Positions 32,618 to 40,753 are shown, counted from the first letter of the stretch. The stretch is DNA of 40,753 nucleotides from Bacteroidales bacterium (GCA_030596125.1 JAUVKT010000015.1:1-40753), one strand, 5' to 3'. The notes: generated from the sequence alone by a model not told the origin. Numbers and translations are program-made.

Positions 32618-32974
32618 ATGGAGTACTTAAAAATTGCAGGTGCATTTATTACACTGGGTGGTTCGCTTTTTATTCTGTTTGCCTCTATCGGATTACTGAG
32701 GATGCCTGATATTTATAACAGAATACAGGCAGGAACAAAAGCCTCTACCCTTGGCACTTTACTTACATTGCTGGGAATCGGGCTGATTCATACCGACTGG
32801 CTTCTTAAGATAATGATGCTTATAATTTTTGTTCTGATCTCAAATCCCGTCTCGTCTCATATTCTGGGACGTGCTGCTCATTATGCCCGGATGCCTATCT
32901 CTGACAGAACAGAGGTGGACGAGCTTGAAGAAGACACCAATATTGTTTCACAGGAGAGAGAGGAGGAAAAATGA
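32618..32974 (+). CDS. mrpG: MrpG/MnhG-like subunit (Mbx/MBS subunit C)
   Basis: A 118-residue protein with three membrane segments. The family motif RMPDIYNRIQAGTKASTLGT lies between the first and second segments. The ATG at 32618 (MEYLKIAGAFITLGG) is chosen because it gives the normal family start, rather than an upstream ATG within mrpF. The C-terminal tail is charged (about 95-118). It overlaps the next gene by 4 bases (ATGA), implying coupled translation. Confidence 0.9.
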   Translation: MEYLKIAGAFITLGGSLFILFASIGLLRMPDIYNRIQAGTKASTLGTLLTLLGIGLIHTDWLLKIMMLIIFVLISNPVSSHILGRAAHYARMPISDRTEVDELEEDTNIVSQEREEEK

Positions 32975-33222
32975 TCTATTCAATAATTGTACTTATACTG
33001 TCGTTAATAATGCTTGTAATGGCTCTTGTAGCCATTCACCACAAAAGCTTGCAGATAGCCGTCATTGCATCAGGAATCATAAGCCTTTTCGCTTCGGTTG
33101 TATATATATTTCTGGCTGCGCCTGATGTAGCTATTACAGAAGCCTCAATCGGAAGTGCCCTGACGGTGATTATTTTCTTTTATGTACTAAATAAAATACG
33201 TCATAGTGATGCTAAGGAATAG
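32971..33222 (+). CDS. MbhD-like subunit (MrpA C-terminal type, DUF4040)
   Basis: An 83-residue protein with three membrane helices. It contains APDVAITEASIGSALTVIIFF, the signature of the MbhD/DUF4040 domain that in bacterial Mrp is fused to the C-terminus of MrpA. As a separate gene here it follows the archaeal MBH/MBS plan. It overlaps the mrpG-like gene by 4 bases and the next gene by 14 bases. Confidence 0.88.
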   Translation: MIYSIIVLILSLIMLVMALVAIHHKSLQIAVIASGIISLFASVVYIFLAAPDVAITEASIGSALTVIIFFYVLNKIRHSDAKE

Positions 33223-33916
33223 TTTAAGAGTTATAATAATAGCGGCTCTCGGCTGGATATTATTCCAGGTGTATTCAGGCTATAGCAGTCGTGATGAGCT
33301 AAACGAACTTGCTGGTTACTATGCCACAGAAGGACTTTCCGAAGTTGGCGCAGCAAACCTGGTAACATCTGTTGTTGTTACCTACCGGGGTCTGGATACT
33401 CTCGGAGAGGTCACAATTCTCTTTCTTACAGCTCTTATTATCGGATTAATGCTTAAGGCTGAACACAGGGGTGACAGAACCAGATTAAGGGAATCCAGTG
33501 AATTCCTGGTCACTGCGTCACATGTGCTGCTTCCGGTGATCTTCATGGTTGGTGTTTATATATTTATTAACGGACACCTCACCCCCGGTGGTGGTTTCCA
33601 GGGCGGTGCAATACTTGCATCTACGCTTATTCTTATGCTTCTCTCATTTACTAATAGTAAGATCAGTCATAAGGTGCTTGAAATCACTGAATCTGTTTCC
33701 GGGATATCATTTATTGTTCTTGGCATATTGGGAGTAATTCTCGCAGGCGGCTTTCTTGATAATAAGATATTACCGCTTGGCGAGTTCGGAAAACTATTCA
33801 GTGCCGGAGCAATTCCTGTTATCTACAGCTTTATCGGGCTGAAGGTAGGGGCTGAACTATCAACTATAATTTTAGAGTTTAATCAAATACAGGGAACAGA
33901 TGACAAATCTCTTTAG
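33209..33916 (+). CDS. MbhE-MrpB (MnhB) fusion subunit
   Basis: A 235-residue membrane protein of two parts. Residues about 1-85 are MbhE-like, with the GLDTLGEVTILFLTALI motif of the MrpA C-terminal region. Residues about 95-225 are the MnhB domain, with INGHLTPGGGFQGGAILAST. The ATG at 33209 is preferred over GTG at 33206. In Pyrococcus MBH these are separate MbhE and MbhF proteins. It overlaps the previous gene by 14 bases and the mrpC-like gene by 17 bases. Confidence 0.87.
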   Translation: MLRNSLRVIIIAALGWILFQVYSGYSSRDELNELAGYYATEGLSEVGAANLVTSVVVTYRGLDTLGEVTILFLTALIIGLMLKAEHRGDRTRLRESSEFLVTASHVLLPVIFMVGVYIFINGHLTPGGGFQGGAILASTLILMLLSFTNSKISHKVLEITESVSGISFIVLGILGVILAGGFLDNKILPLGEFGKLFSAGAIPVIYSFIGLKVGAELSTIILEFNQIQGTDDKSL

Positions 33917-34274
33917 CATAGAATATATAACTATTTTTACAAGCTTTGCCCTCCTTGTATTGGGGCTCTGGGGGATTATTTCCCAGAAGAATATCTTTAA
34001 GATCATAATAAGTTTCAGCATTGTAAACACAAGTATTCACCTACTGCTTGTTTCTCTTGCATATATCAGGAATCGTACTGCCCCTATCATAGACTCTGCT
34101 GTTGACAGGGTGAATGCAGCAGAGAAAGTTGTCGATCCTGTACCTCACGCATTGGTTCTTACCGCAATCGTTATTGGTATTGGTATTACCGCTCTGATGC
34201 TCAGCTATGCATTTACAATGTATAAACAACATAAAACTCTGGATATAAATCAATACAAATCACTAAAATGGTAA
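33900..34274 (+). CDS. mrpC: MrpC/MnhC-like subunit (NuoK-type, MBS subunit G)
   Basis: A 124-residue, three-helix membrane protein. The conserved VDPVPHALVLTAIVIGIGITALMLS segment (about 79-103) is typical of MnhC and its relative NuoK. It overlaps both neighbours (17 and 7 bases). In MBH/MBS it links the antiporter-like subunit to the rest of the membrane arm. Confidence 0.9.
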   Translation: MTNLFSIEYITIFTSFALLVLGLWGIISQKNIFKIIISFSIVNTSIHLLLVSLAYIRNRTAPIIDSAVDRVNAAEKVVDPVPHALVLTAIVIGIGITALMLSYAFTMYKQHKTLDINQYKSLKW

Positions 34275-37200
34275 GTCCGATATATATAATAGCCATTCTC
34301 CTGGGAATGGCATTCATGCTTGGCCTGTTGAGTAAGTCAGGAACCCGGATTGCCGGGATACTCACCTCTGTAAGCCTGGCCCTGCCGGTCTATATTTCAA
34401 TAAGCTGGTTTATACAGATCTTATCCGGAAATGCCGATGCAATAACGATTTTTACTGCCGGTTCTGTGCCTCCGTTCTCCATAAACCTTGTTATGGGGCT
34501 TGAGGAGGCCTTTTTCACATCTGCAATTAATATACTTGGCCTGCTTGGATTTATCTACCTCTCAGCCGATCTTAAGAAGCAAGGAGTAAGGGCAATGGCT
34601 CTGTATCTTGTTCTTATAATGGGTCTTAATGTGGTTGTGATGACGCGTGATATCTTTAACCTGTTTGTCTTTATGGAGATAGTAACCATAGCTGTAGCAG
34701 GTCTTATATATTTAAAAAACGACAATCAATCAAAAGAGGCTGGTTTTAAATATCTGGTAGCTGTTGGTATTATATCATTATTCTTTCTTATTGGAATAGG
34801 CTTTTTCTACTTCTATGGCGGAACATTGAACATTGATGGATTTATAGCAGCAAACAGTGTTGTCGTAAAAGGTGCTACCATTGCGATATTCTTTATTATA
34901 ATTTCAATTATTCTTGAATTAAAACCGTTTCCGGCAAACGGATGGGCTCTTGATGTTTACCAGGCTGCCACTCCGGGGGTAAGTGCTCTTATTTCCTCAG
35001 GTACTGCAACTGCTTCAATTTTTGTACTTTATAAGCTTCTTCCGCTTGGGTCAGAAATTTGGTTACAGATACTGACTGTGGTAGGCGCTGTTACATTCCT
35101 GGGATCCAATTTTCTTGGTATTTCACAAAAGAACACCAACAGGCTGCTTGGATATTCATCAATCGGCCAGGTTGGATTATTGATGATGGTAATCGGTTTT
35201 ATGCCTCAGCTTGGGTCAGCTTTCAAGATGATATTTTTCTCTGTTTTTATTAGTCATTTCCTGGCAAAGGCAGGTCTGTTCTGGCTTTCAGGGATCGTTA
35301 AGAAAGAGAGTATAACTGACTGGGGTATTCTCAGAGGAAGTAACATAGCACTCTTCTTGTTTGGGATATTCCTGTTTGCTCTGGTCGGCTTCCCTCCCTT
35401 TCCTTCATTCTACGGTAAATGGCAGATGGTGATGGAACTGGCAGGTACCGGCCGGTTTATATGGATCGTAATTATACTCCTGGGTTCGTTCTTTGAAGGT
35501 CTCTACCTTTTCAGATGGCTCGGATATGCAATTAAGGGAGAAAAGAGTAATGAAGAGAAATTGCAGATCCCATGGGATAAAATAGTTCCTCCTTTCATTT
35601 TCGGCATTTCCCTGTTTATAGCTGCATATTATGCAAACAGCATGTCTGTTTACGGGAATACAATCAATCTGATACCTCTGGTTTTTATTTTACTTCTTTT
35701 TGTTATTGATTTTCTTCCTGCCTATATCAAGAATACAATCACTATCGGGGCAATGGTATATTATGCAGTTAATCTCTATCCATCCATTTCCGATGATACC
35801 CTGAGGGTTGTGTTTGCAGCTATCTTTCTCATTGGTGGTATTCTTACCATGATTGCAGGTTATTCGGTAAAGGGTAAGAGAAAGGGATTCTTCCCGTTTG
35901 CTGTAATGATGTACTTCGGCTTGATCGGACTTATAGAAGCTGAGAATCTTTTTCAATTCTTCTTTGCCTGGGAACTGATGACCCTTGGTTCATATATACT
36001 TATTATTAGAGGTAAATTCAGTATGAAGCATGCTTTCAACTATATGCTTTTCTCACTTGGTGGAGCTTATCTGATTTTCCTTGGCATTGCTATGTCATCA
36101 TTTGGTAACACCTCTCTTGATATCGGTATTATCGGACTAAGCACAATGCCCGGCTGGAGTTATACACTCCTTGCAATTGGTTTTCTTACCAAGACAGCTG
36201 CACTTGGTCTGCATATATGGCTGCCGGGAGCACATGCTGAAGCTGAATCGGATGTATCCCCGATGGTGTCCGGTATATTGCTAAAGGGTGGTGTATTCGG
36301 ATTAATTGTTCTATTTCTGGCTATGGGAGGAGAGCAGGCAGCAAGTCACCCGTTGCTCTATTCATTAGGCTGGCTTGGAGCAATAACTGCACTCGGGGGA
36401 AACCTCCTTGCAGTTTTTCAGGAAGATGCAAAGAGGTTGCTAGCCTATTCAAGTGTTGCTAACCTTGGCTATATACTTTTCGCTCTTGCCTTTATGACTA
36501 ACATTGGCTGGCTTTCCGCACTTACCTACTCCATCAACCACTTTCTGTTCAAAACATTGCTCTTCCTTGCAATCGGTGGTGTGGTTTTAAGAGTTAAAAC
36601 TCATAATATGTACGAGATGGGCGGACTGATAAAACAGATGCCATGGAGTTTTATAGCCGTTCTGATAGGTATAATAACACTGGCCGGAATTCCTCCCCTT
36701 TCAGGTTATGCAGGCAAATGGTTGTTTTATAATGCTGTAATAACAAAGGGATGGTATTTTCAGGGTGTACTTGTTTTCTTTGCCGGTACAATAGCATTTC
36801 TATACTGTTTTAAGTTGATCTATTCTGTCTTTCTGGGACAGCCTAAAGACAGGTTCAGAAAGGTAAAAGAGGCTCCTATATGGTATTTAATACCACAGTT
36901 TATTCTTATTATAGGCATAATGATCTTTTCAGCCCGTCCCGACCTGGTTCTTAAACCAATCGGAGCATTGCTGACACAGAGCAGTTACTTTCCATCCGAT
37001 TCGTTGAGTTGGGAGAATGTAACAGCATCAACCAATCTTGGGTACTGGAGTGGTTATAAGATCATGTTGGTAATCGGTGTCATGTTTGCAGTACTGCTTG
37101 TCTGGCTTATGTATATGAGCAGAAAGACACAGAAGGTAAAGCAATTTAATATTGTATATGCGGGTGAAAGACCGTTCACACCTGAAACAACACACTTCTC

Positions 37201-37396
37201 ACATAATATGTTCTCACATTACTATAAGGCATTAGGCTTCCTCTCGGCACCTCTTGCTACAAGGTTCTGGAATATAACAAATGATATTACACATAGAATT
37301 GCTGATGGTTCGAAACGGCTTTATACCGGTAACGGACAAACTTATTTAGCTGTAATAATGGCTTATATCATCATTATTTACCTGATAATGTTTTAA
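34268..37396 (+). CDS. Fused double antiporter subunit (MBS H-H' type, MrpD/NuoL-like)
   Basis: A 1042-residue membrane protein made of two MrpD/NuoL/M/N-type antiporter domains in tandem. Domain 1 (about 1-480) has E137, K219, H330 and K384. Domain 2 (about 490-890) has E569, K642, K673, H758 and K817. The position 31 residues after K219, where domain 2 has K673, is S250, so domain 1 seems to lack the TM8 lysine; K256 may or may not substitute. A C-terminal extension (about 930-1042) has two more membrane segments around a cytoplasmic loop. In Pyrococcus Mbx/MBS the two domains are separate subunits H and H'. No frameshift or internal stop is seen, so the fusion looks real. It starts 7 bases inside the mrpC-like gene. 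Confidence 0.88.
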   Translation: MVSPIYIIAILLGMAFMLGLLSKSGTRIAGILTSVSLALPVYISISWFIQILSGNADAITIFTAGSVPPFSINLVMGLEEAFFTSAINILGLLGFIYLSADLKKQGVRAMALYLVLIMGLNVVVMTRDIFNLFVFMEIVTIAVAGLIYLKNDNQSKEAGFKYLVAVGIISLFFLIGIGFFYFYGGTLNIDGFIAANSVVVKGATIAIFFIIISIILELKPFPANGWALDVYQAATPGVSALISSGTATASIFVLYKLLPLGSEIWLQILTVVGAVTFLGSNFLGISQKNTNRLLGYSSIGQVGLLMMVIGFMPQLGSAFKMIFFSVFISHFLAKAGLFWLSGIVKKESITDWGILRGSNIALFLFGIFLFALVGFPPFPSFYGKWQMVMELAGTGRFIWIVIILLGSFFEGLYLFRWLGYAIKGEKSNEEKLQIPWDKIVPPFIFGISLFIAAYYANSMSVYGNTINLIPLVFILLLFVIDFLPAYIKNTITIGAMVYYAVNLYPSISDDTLRVVFAAIFLIGGILTMIAGYSVKGKRKGFFPFAVMMYFGLIGLIEAENLFQFFFAWELMTLGSYILIIRGKFSMKHAFNYMLFSLGGAYLIFLGIAMSSFGNTSLDIGIIGLSTMPGWSYTLLAIGFLTKTAALGLHIWLPGAHAEAESDVSPMVSGILLKGGVFGLIVLFLAMGGEQAASHPLLYSLGWLGAITALGGNLLAVFQEDAKRLLAYSSVANLGYILFALAFMTNIGWLSALTYSINHFLFKTLLFLAIGGVVLRVKTHNMYEMGGLIKQMPWSFIAVLIGIITLAGIPPLSGYAGKWLFYNAVITKGWYFQGVLVFFAGTIAFLYCFKLIYSVFLGQPKDRFRKVKEAPIWYLIPQFILIIGIMIFSARPDLVLKPIGALLTQSSYFPSDSLSWENVTASTNLGYWSGYKIMLVIGVMFAVLLVWLMYMSRKTQKVKQFNIVYAGERPFTPETTHFSHNMFSHYYKALGFLSAPLATRFWNITNDITHRIADGSKRLYTGNGQTYLAVIMAYIIIIYLIMF

Positions 37397-37399
37397 AAG

Positions 37400-38308
37400 A
37401 TGGAATTAGTTAAAAAAATAGGATTTGTACTTCTTGGTCTCTTTATTATCCTGAACTGGGGATTGATAATGTCAGGAATCATCAGGAAGATCATTGCCAG
37501 GCTGGGAATGCGCAGAGGTATCAAGGTTTTCCAGCCCTATATTAACCTGATTAAAAACTACAGTATCAGATCGCAGATATCACATGGAGTGATGTTTTAT
37601 CTTGGTCCTGTTTTCAGGCTCTCCGGGGGAATTGGAATATTTCTCTTTATGCCATTGATACATGGTTCAGAGCTGTGGAGCAATTTCTCCTTTACTGGCG
37701 ACCTTATCCTGATTGCCTACTTCGCGTTTTTTGGCATGCTTGGGATGGCTCTTGGAGCCGGTGAAGGGGGTCACCCCTACTCTGCAATCGGGATCTCCCG
37801 TGGTCTTGCACAGTTTACAGCTATTGAACTGCCGCTTACACTTGCAATTATTTCAATAGCAATACAATATAATACTCTCTCAATTTCTGAAATTGTGGCA
37901 GCACAGCAGGGCGGTATTCAAAACTGGACGCTTGTAACCAACCCATTTGCAACCGTTGCAGCGATGATCTCATTTCTTGGCGCAATGGGACACTCTCCTT
38001 TCAGTGTGGTAATGGCACCGCAGGAAATTCCTATTGGTCCTCCCACAGAATACCATGGTACTTTTCTTGGTATTTTGCAGACCAACAGGGCTATTTTGCA
38101 TGTAATAGAAGCTGTTTTGTATATGAACCTGTTCTTTGGTGGCGCCACCAATTGGGGTATTCTTATCTTAAAATCATTCCTGGTCTATTTCTGGTCGGTA
38201 TTTGTAGGAATGGTATTTCCGCGTTTCAGGGTTGATCAATCAATCCCGTGGTTACTTAAACTACCTGTGTTAATTGGAATAATAGCTATTGCATTGCTGA
38301 TTATTTAA
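37400..38308 (+). CDS. NuoH-like membrane subunit (MbhM/MbxM type)
   Basis: A 302-residue protein with about eight membrane helices, related to complex I NuoH and to MbhM, EchB and HycD. It has the characteristic segments GAGEGGHPYSAIGISRGLAQ and SPFSVVMAPQEIPIGPPTEYHGT; the second corresponds to the conserved acidic loop facing the quinone or redox site. It anchors the hydrophilic arm to the membrane. It begins 3 bases after the double antiporter gene and is followed by the NuoB-like gene 10 bases later. The M-J-K-L order is that of mbx/mbs rather than of mbh, in which M comes last but one. Confidence 0.88.
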   Translation: MELVKKIGFVLLGLFIILNWGLIMSGIIRKIIARLGMRRGIKVFQPYINLIKNYSIRSQISHGVMFYLGPVFRLSGGIGIFLFMPLIHGSELWSNFSFTGDLILIAYFAFFGMLGMALGAGEGGHPYSAIGISRGLAQFTAIELPLTLAIISIAIQYNTLSISEIVAAQQGGIQNWTLVTNPFATVAAMISFLGAMGHSPFSVVMAPQEIPIGPPTEYHGTFLGILQTNRAILHVIEAVLYMNLFFGGATNWGILILKSFLVYFWSVFVGMVFPRFRVDQSIPWLLKLPVLIGIIAIALLII

Positions 38309-38318
38309 TAATTAAGAG

Positions 38319-39017
38319 ATGTCTTTATCAAACAAGAACGAACAAGAAAAAAATATCAGGGTTACGGAGGATAAGTTCCTGGCACCTGAGAACCGGAAAC
38401 ATACTGTTATCGGCCCCGGGGGTGAAGAGATTTTTGTAGATCCTCTGAACGACTATTTCTGTACCGAGAAACCAAAGGTGGAAAAACCCTACAAAGGAAT
38501 CCTTGAGAAATTTTATAACTGGGCCAGGGCAGAATCCCTATGGGTGCTTGGTTATGGAACAGGGTGCGGCAGTATAGAACTGCCCCCGCTATTCTCACCC
38601 CGCTTTGATGCATACAGGTTTGGTGTGGCAATGAGACCCACTCCAAGACAGTCAGGTGTGTTTATTATATCGGGTTACCTTGCGGTTAAGACTCTTAAAA
38701 GGGTAATAAGGAGTTATGAACAGATGCAAAATCCAAAGTATGTAATAGCTCTTGGCAGTTGCACCATCAATGGCGGAATGTACTGGGATAGCTATAATAC
38801 AATTAACAGGCTCGATCATTATATTCCCGTTGATGTTTATATAGCCGGTTGTATGCCCCGTCCTGAAGCAATCCTCTCCGGATTTAACAGGCTTAAGGAG
38901 AAGATAAAAGAGGGAAGAGCCGAAGGTGCTAATGAATATATTGAAAAGCTTGAATGGTATAAGGCCAACCAGAAAAAGATTATTAAAGATTGGAATATGC
39001 CTGATTATAACTGGTAA
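38319..39017 (+). CDS. NuoB-like subunit (MbhJ/MbxJ type) lacking one cluster cysteine
   Basis: A 232-residue homologue of complex I NuoB and hydrogenase small subunits, which carries the cluster nearest the active site. After a hydrophilic N-terminal extension (about 1-60) the core begins at WVLGYGTGCGSIELPP. NuoB normally has adjacent cysteines here; only C83 is present and the next residue is G84 (codon GGC). The other ligands C148 (ALGSCTINGG) and C178 (IAGCMPRPEA) are conserved. A [3Fe-4S] cluster, a non-cysteine ligand, or C48 from the extension are possible. The gene is 10 bases after the NuoH-like gene. Confidence 0.87.
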   Translation: MSLSNKNEQEKNIRVTEDKFLAPENRKHTVIGPGGEEIFVDPLNDYFCTEKPKVEKPYKGILEKFYNWARAESLWVLGYGTGCGSIELPPLFSPRFDAYRFGVAMRPTPRQSGVFIISGYLAVKTLKRVIRSYEQMQNPKYVIALGSCTINGGMYWDSYNTINRLDHYIPVDVYIAGCMPRPEAILSGFNRLKEKIKEGRAEGANEYIEKLEWYKANQKKIIKDWNMPDYNW

Positions 39018-39029
39018 AAACGATATAGT

Positions 39030-39557
39030 ATGAGCGAATTATTAAAACAATTAAAAGACCAGTATAAAATTTTTGATATTACGGAGGTTAAGTCATTCCA
39101 GACTTTCTTTTCCGTTGATACTGCAAAATTATTACCACTGGTAACATCTTTAAAGGAGAACAGTGGTTATACAGTTTTAGTTTTCATTACGGCTGTCGAC
39201 TGGCTCGAAGAGGATAAATTCCAGCTTACCTATATTGTAAATAATCCTGAGGAGAAGGTTGATCTGGGTATCAGGGTGTTTTTTAAAAGAGATGAACCGA
39301 CAATGGAATCGATTCATCATCTGTGGGTACATGCTGCGACATTTCAGCGCGAAATAAAGGAAATGTACGGAATAGACTTTCCTGGTAGTCCTCGTGTTGA
39401 TGAACCATTCCTTCTTGAAGGATGGGATGACATTCCGCCAATGCGCCGCGATTTTGACACTAAAAAATACTCCGAGGAGACATTTTTCCCAAGGGAGGGA
39501 CGTGAATCAAATGATCCTGCAACATTTATGAAATTAAAGCTTTATCCTGATGAATAG
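39030..39557 (+). CDS. NuoC-like subunit (30-kDa type, MbhK/MbxK)
   Basis: A 175-residue soluble subunit. The family segment is visible as HHLWVHAATFQREIKEMYGIDF (about 95-116), matching the ERExxDxFGI pattern of 30-kDa subunits, followed by the proline-rich MRRDFDTKKYS. It has no cofactor motif; its role is to brace the NuoB- and NuoD-like subunits. Its stop overlaps the NuoD-like start by 8 bases. Confidence 0.87.
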   Translation: MSELLKQLKDQYKIFDITEVKSFQTFFSVDTAKLLPLVTSLKENSGYTVLVFITAVDWLEEDKFQLTYIVNNPEEKVDLGIRVFFKRDEPTMESIHHLWVHAATFQREIKEMYGIDFPGSPRVDEPFLLEGWDDIPPMRRDFDTKKYSEETFFPREGRESNDPATFMKLKLYPDE

Positions 39558-40749
39558 TAATCGTGGAAACATATTTAAACGGAAGCCTGACAGAACAATT
39601 TTCCCGGAAATGGGTGATAATGGAAAACCGGTAGTTGACCTCGACTCACAGAAATTTATTAAGATATGGCAGGGACCAAATCACCCGGGTGTAACAGGTA
39701 ATATGTCACTCGAACTTACCATAAGTGGTGATGAAGTTATGGATGCTAAAACACATGTAGGTTACCTTCACCGTGGCTTTGAGAAGCTTTTTGAACGTAG
39801 AAAATATATACAGTGTTTTCCAACGTGTATCAGGATGTGTGTACCCGAACCGGATACCAATGAATATAATCTAGCGAGAGGAGTTGAGGAACTCACAGGA
39901 ATAGAGGTGCCTGAGATGGCAAACTGGTTGAGAATGATTGTTCTTGAAATGGCCAGGCTACAGGTCCTGCTCAGAATGGTTCCCGGACAGGCAGGTACAA
40001 TGGGTCTTGGGTTAGGCTCAACATGGGGTCTCTATTACAGGGAACTGATTCTTGACCGGCTGGAAGAACTGACTGGTGGCAGAATCTATCATATGTATAT
40101 TCTTCCAGGAGGAGTAAGAGGGCTTCTGCCTGATGGATTTAAGGAAAGACTTGAGGATAACCTTGTTAAGATTGAAGGTTTTATTAAGGATATCGACAGG
40201 CTTATCTATTCCAATGCCGTATTTAAGAAGAGAACAAAAGGGATTGGTTTTATACCTTCAGACTGGGTAGATAATTATGGGATTACTGGTCCTGTTGCCC
40301 GGGCTGCAGGCTATAAAAGGGATGTAAGAAAAGATTACCCATATCTCTATTATGACAGGCTGGATTTTGATTATAATATCGGGCACGAATCGGATGTATT
40401 TGCAAGGTTCCTTGTTCGCAGAAAGGACCTGGATACAACCGTCGATCTTCTGAGGCAGATCATGGCAAAGATGCCCGGGAAGGGTGATATAAAAGCAGAA
40501 ACACCTAATGTTCTGCATTGGAAAGTTCCTAAAGGTGAAACAGTAGTACGTTGCGAAAGCAGTCGTGGTGAATACAGTTTCTATATGGTCTCTGACGGCT
40601 CGGAATACCCCAGGCGTATTAACCTCAGGGGACCAAGTTATTCCCATGCTGTTACATTGCTTGAAAAGTTACTGATAAATGAAAATATATCAGACGTTTC
40701 GGCAATTATGATATCACTTGCTACCTGTCCGCCGGAAATTGAGAGATGA
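39550..40749 (+). CDS. NuoD-like subunit (MbxL type), without a [NiFe] site
   Basis: A 399-residue homologue of complex I NuoD and the large subunit of group 4 [NiFe] hydrogenases. The N-terminal part has GPNHPGVTGNMSLEL and YLHRGFEKLFERRKY. A hydrogenase needs two CxxC motifs; instead it has C89-x3-C93-x3-C97 near the N-terminus and a single C393 in SLATCPPEIER at the C-terminus. NiFe binding is therefore not supported, but the cysteines exceed those of NuoD, so it belongs with the Mbx/MBS or related non-hydrogenase types. The protein is full length, ending at a TGA four bases before the window edge. Confidence 0.88.
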   Translation: MNSNRGNIFKRKPDRTIFPEMGDNGKPVVDLDSQKFIKIWQGPNHPGVTGNMSLELTISGDEVMDAKTHVGYLHRGFEKLFERRKYIQCFPTCIRMCVPEPDTNEYNLARGVEELTGIEVPEMANWLRMIVLEMARLQVLLRMVPGQAGTMGLGLGSTWGLYYRELILDRLEELTGGRIYHMYILPGGVRGLLPDGFKERLEDNLVKIEGFIKDIDRLIYSNAVFKKRTKGIGFIPSDWVDNYGITGPVARAAGYKRDVRKDYPYLYYDRLDFDYNIGHESDVFARFLVRRKDLDTTVDLLRQIMAKMPGKGDIKAETPNVLHWKVPKGETVVRCESSRGEYSFYMVSDGSEYPRRINLRGPSYSHAVTLLEKLLINENISDVSAIMISLATCPPEIER

Positions 40750-40753
40750 GGGG
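40746..40753 (+). CDS. Start of a further operon gene (truncated by window end)
   Basis: ATGAGGGG at the very end overlaps the TGA of the NuoD-like gene by the common ATGA arrangement. In mbx/mbs operons the next gene is a NuoI-like subunit with two [4Fe-4S] clusters (MbxN). Only two codons are visible, so the identity is inferred from gene order. Confidence 0.3.

Noticed and set aside
39550-40749. Group 4 [NiFe] hydrogenase large subunit
   Set aside because: The two required CxxC motifs are absent; only C89, C93, C97 and C393 are found, so the Mbx/NuoD-like call is better.

Overview
The window looks like a chromosomal segment of a member of the Bacteroidetes (Bacteroidota), probably an anaerobic or facultative Bacteroidales/Marinilabiliales-type organism. 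The reasons are TonB-dependent receptors with N-terminal carboxypeptidase-regulatory-like domains, the rpmB-rpmG-DUF4295-ftsY-rimO gene order with the small Bacteroidetes protein DUF4295, promoters of the TTTG-N20-TAnnTTTG type, and a lack of strong Shine-Dalgarno sequences. Base composition is moderately AT-rich, and I see no phage, insertion sequence or CRISPR array.

Region 1 (1-13,020) is housekeeping. It starts with a 683-base gene-free stretch full of short repeats, then a secreted TPR protein behind gyrA, divergent clpC, the ftsY-rimO pair, the ribosomal operon rpmB-rpmG-DUF4295 with a clear terminator, cinA, an HD-domain phosphohydrolase and a small lipoprotein. Region 2 (13,140-19,790) holds tRNA-Thr(CGT) and tRNA-Gly(CCC) with a strong terminator, a secreted protein of unknown function, a TonB-dependent receptor, an M48 membrane peptidase, fabG and sucD. 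Region 3 (19,860-27,490) holds a sodium/solute symporter next to a GH130 mannosylglucose phosphorylase (mannan disaccharide use), mnmE with a repeat-encoded insert, a ferredoxin-type protein divergent from a Crp/Fnr regulator, and a divergent thymidylate synthase-family protein.

Region 4 (27,500-40,753) is the most interesting. A TonB receptor, a lipoprotein and an FNR-type regulator with all four cluster cysteines read leftward. Reading rightward from the same intergenic region, which contains a near-consensus FNR box, is a tightly packed operon: an unknown 250-residue protein, then MrpE, MrpF, MrpG, an MbhD-like protein, an MbhE/MrpB fusion, MrpC, a 1042-residue fusion of two MrpD/NuoL-type antiporter domains, and NuoH-, NuoB-, NuoC- and NuoD-like subunits. 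The order matches the archaeal Mbx/MBS respiratory complex, with H and H' fused. The NuoD-like subunit lacks paired CxxC [NiFe] ligands and the NuoB-like subunit lacks one N2-cluster cysteine, so this is a hydrogenase-related ion-pumping oxidoreductase whose electron acceptor is not evident. The window ends 4 bases past the NuoD-like gene, with the next start codon already in place.

A second theme is a family of degenerate 7-base tandem arrays in many intergenic gaps. Several begin at, or themselves encode, the stop codon of the adjacent gene. Other palindromic elements are scattered between genes, and one repeat-like palindrome lies in frame inside mnmE.
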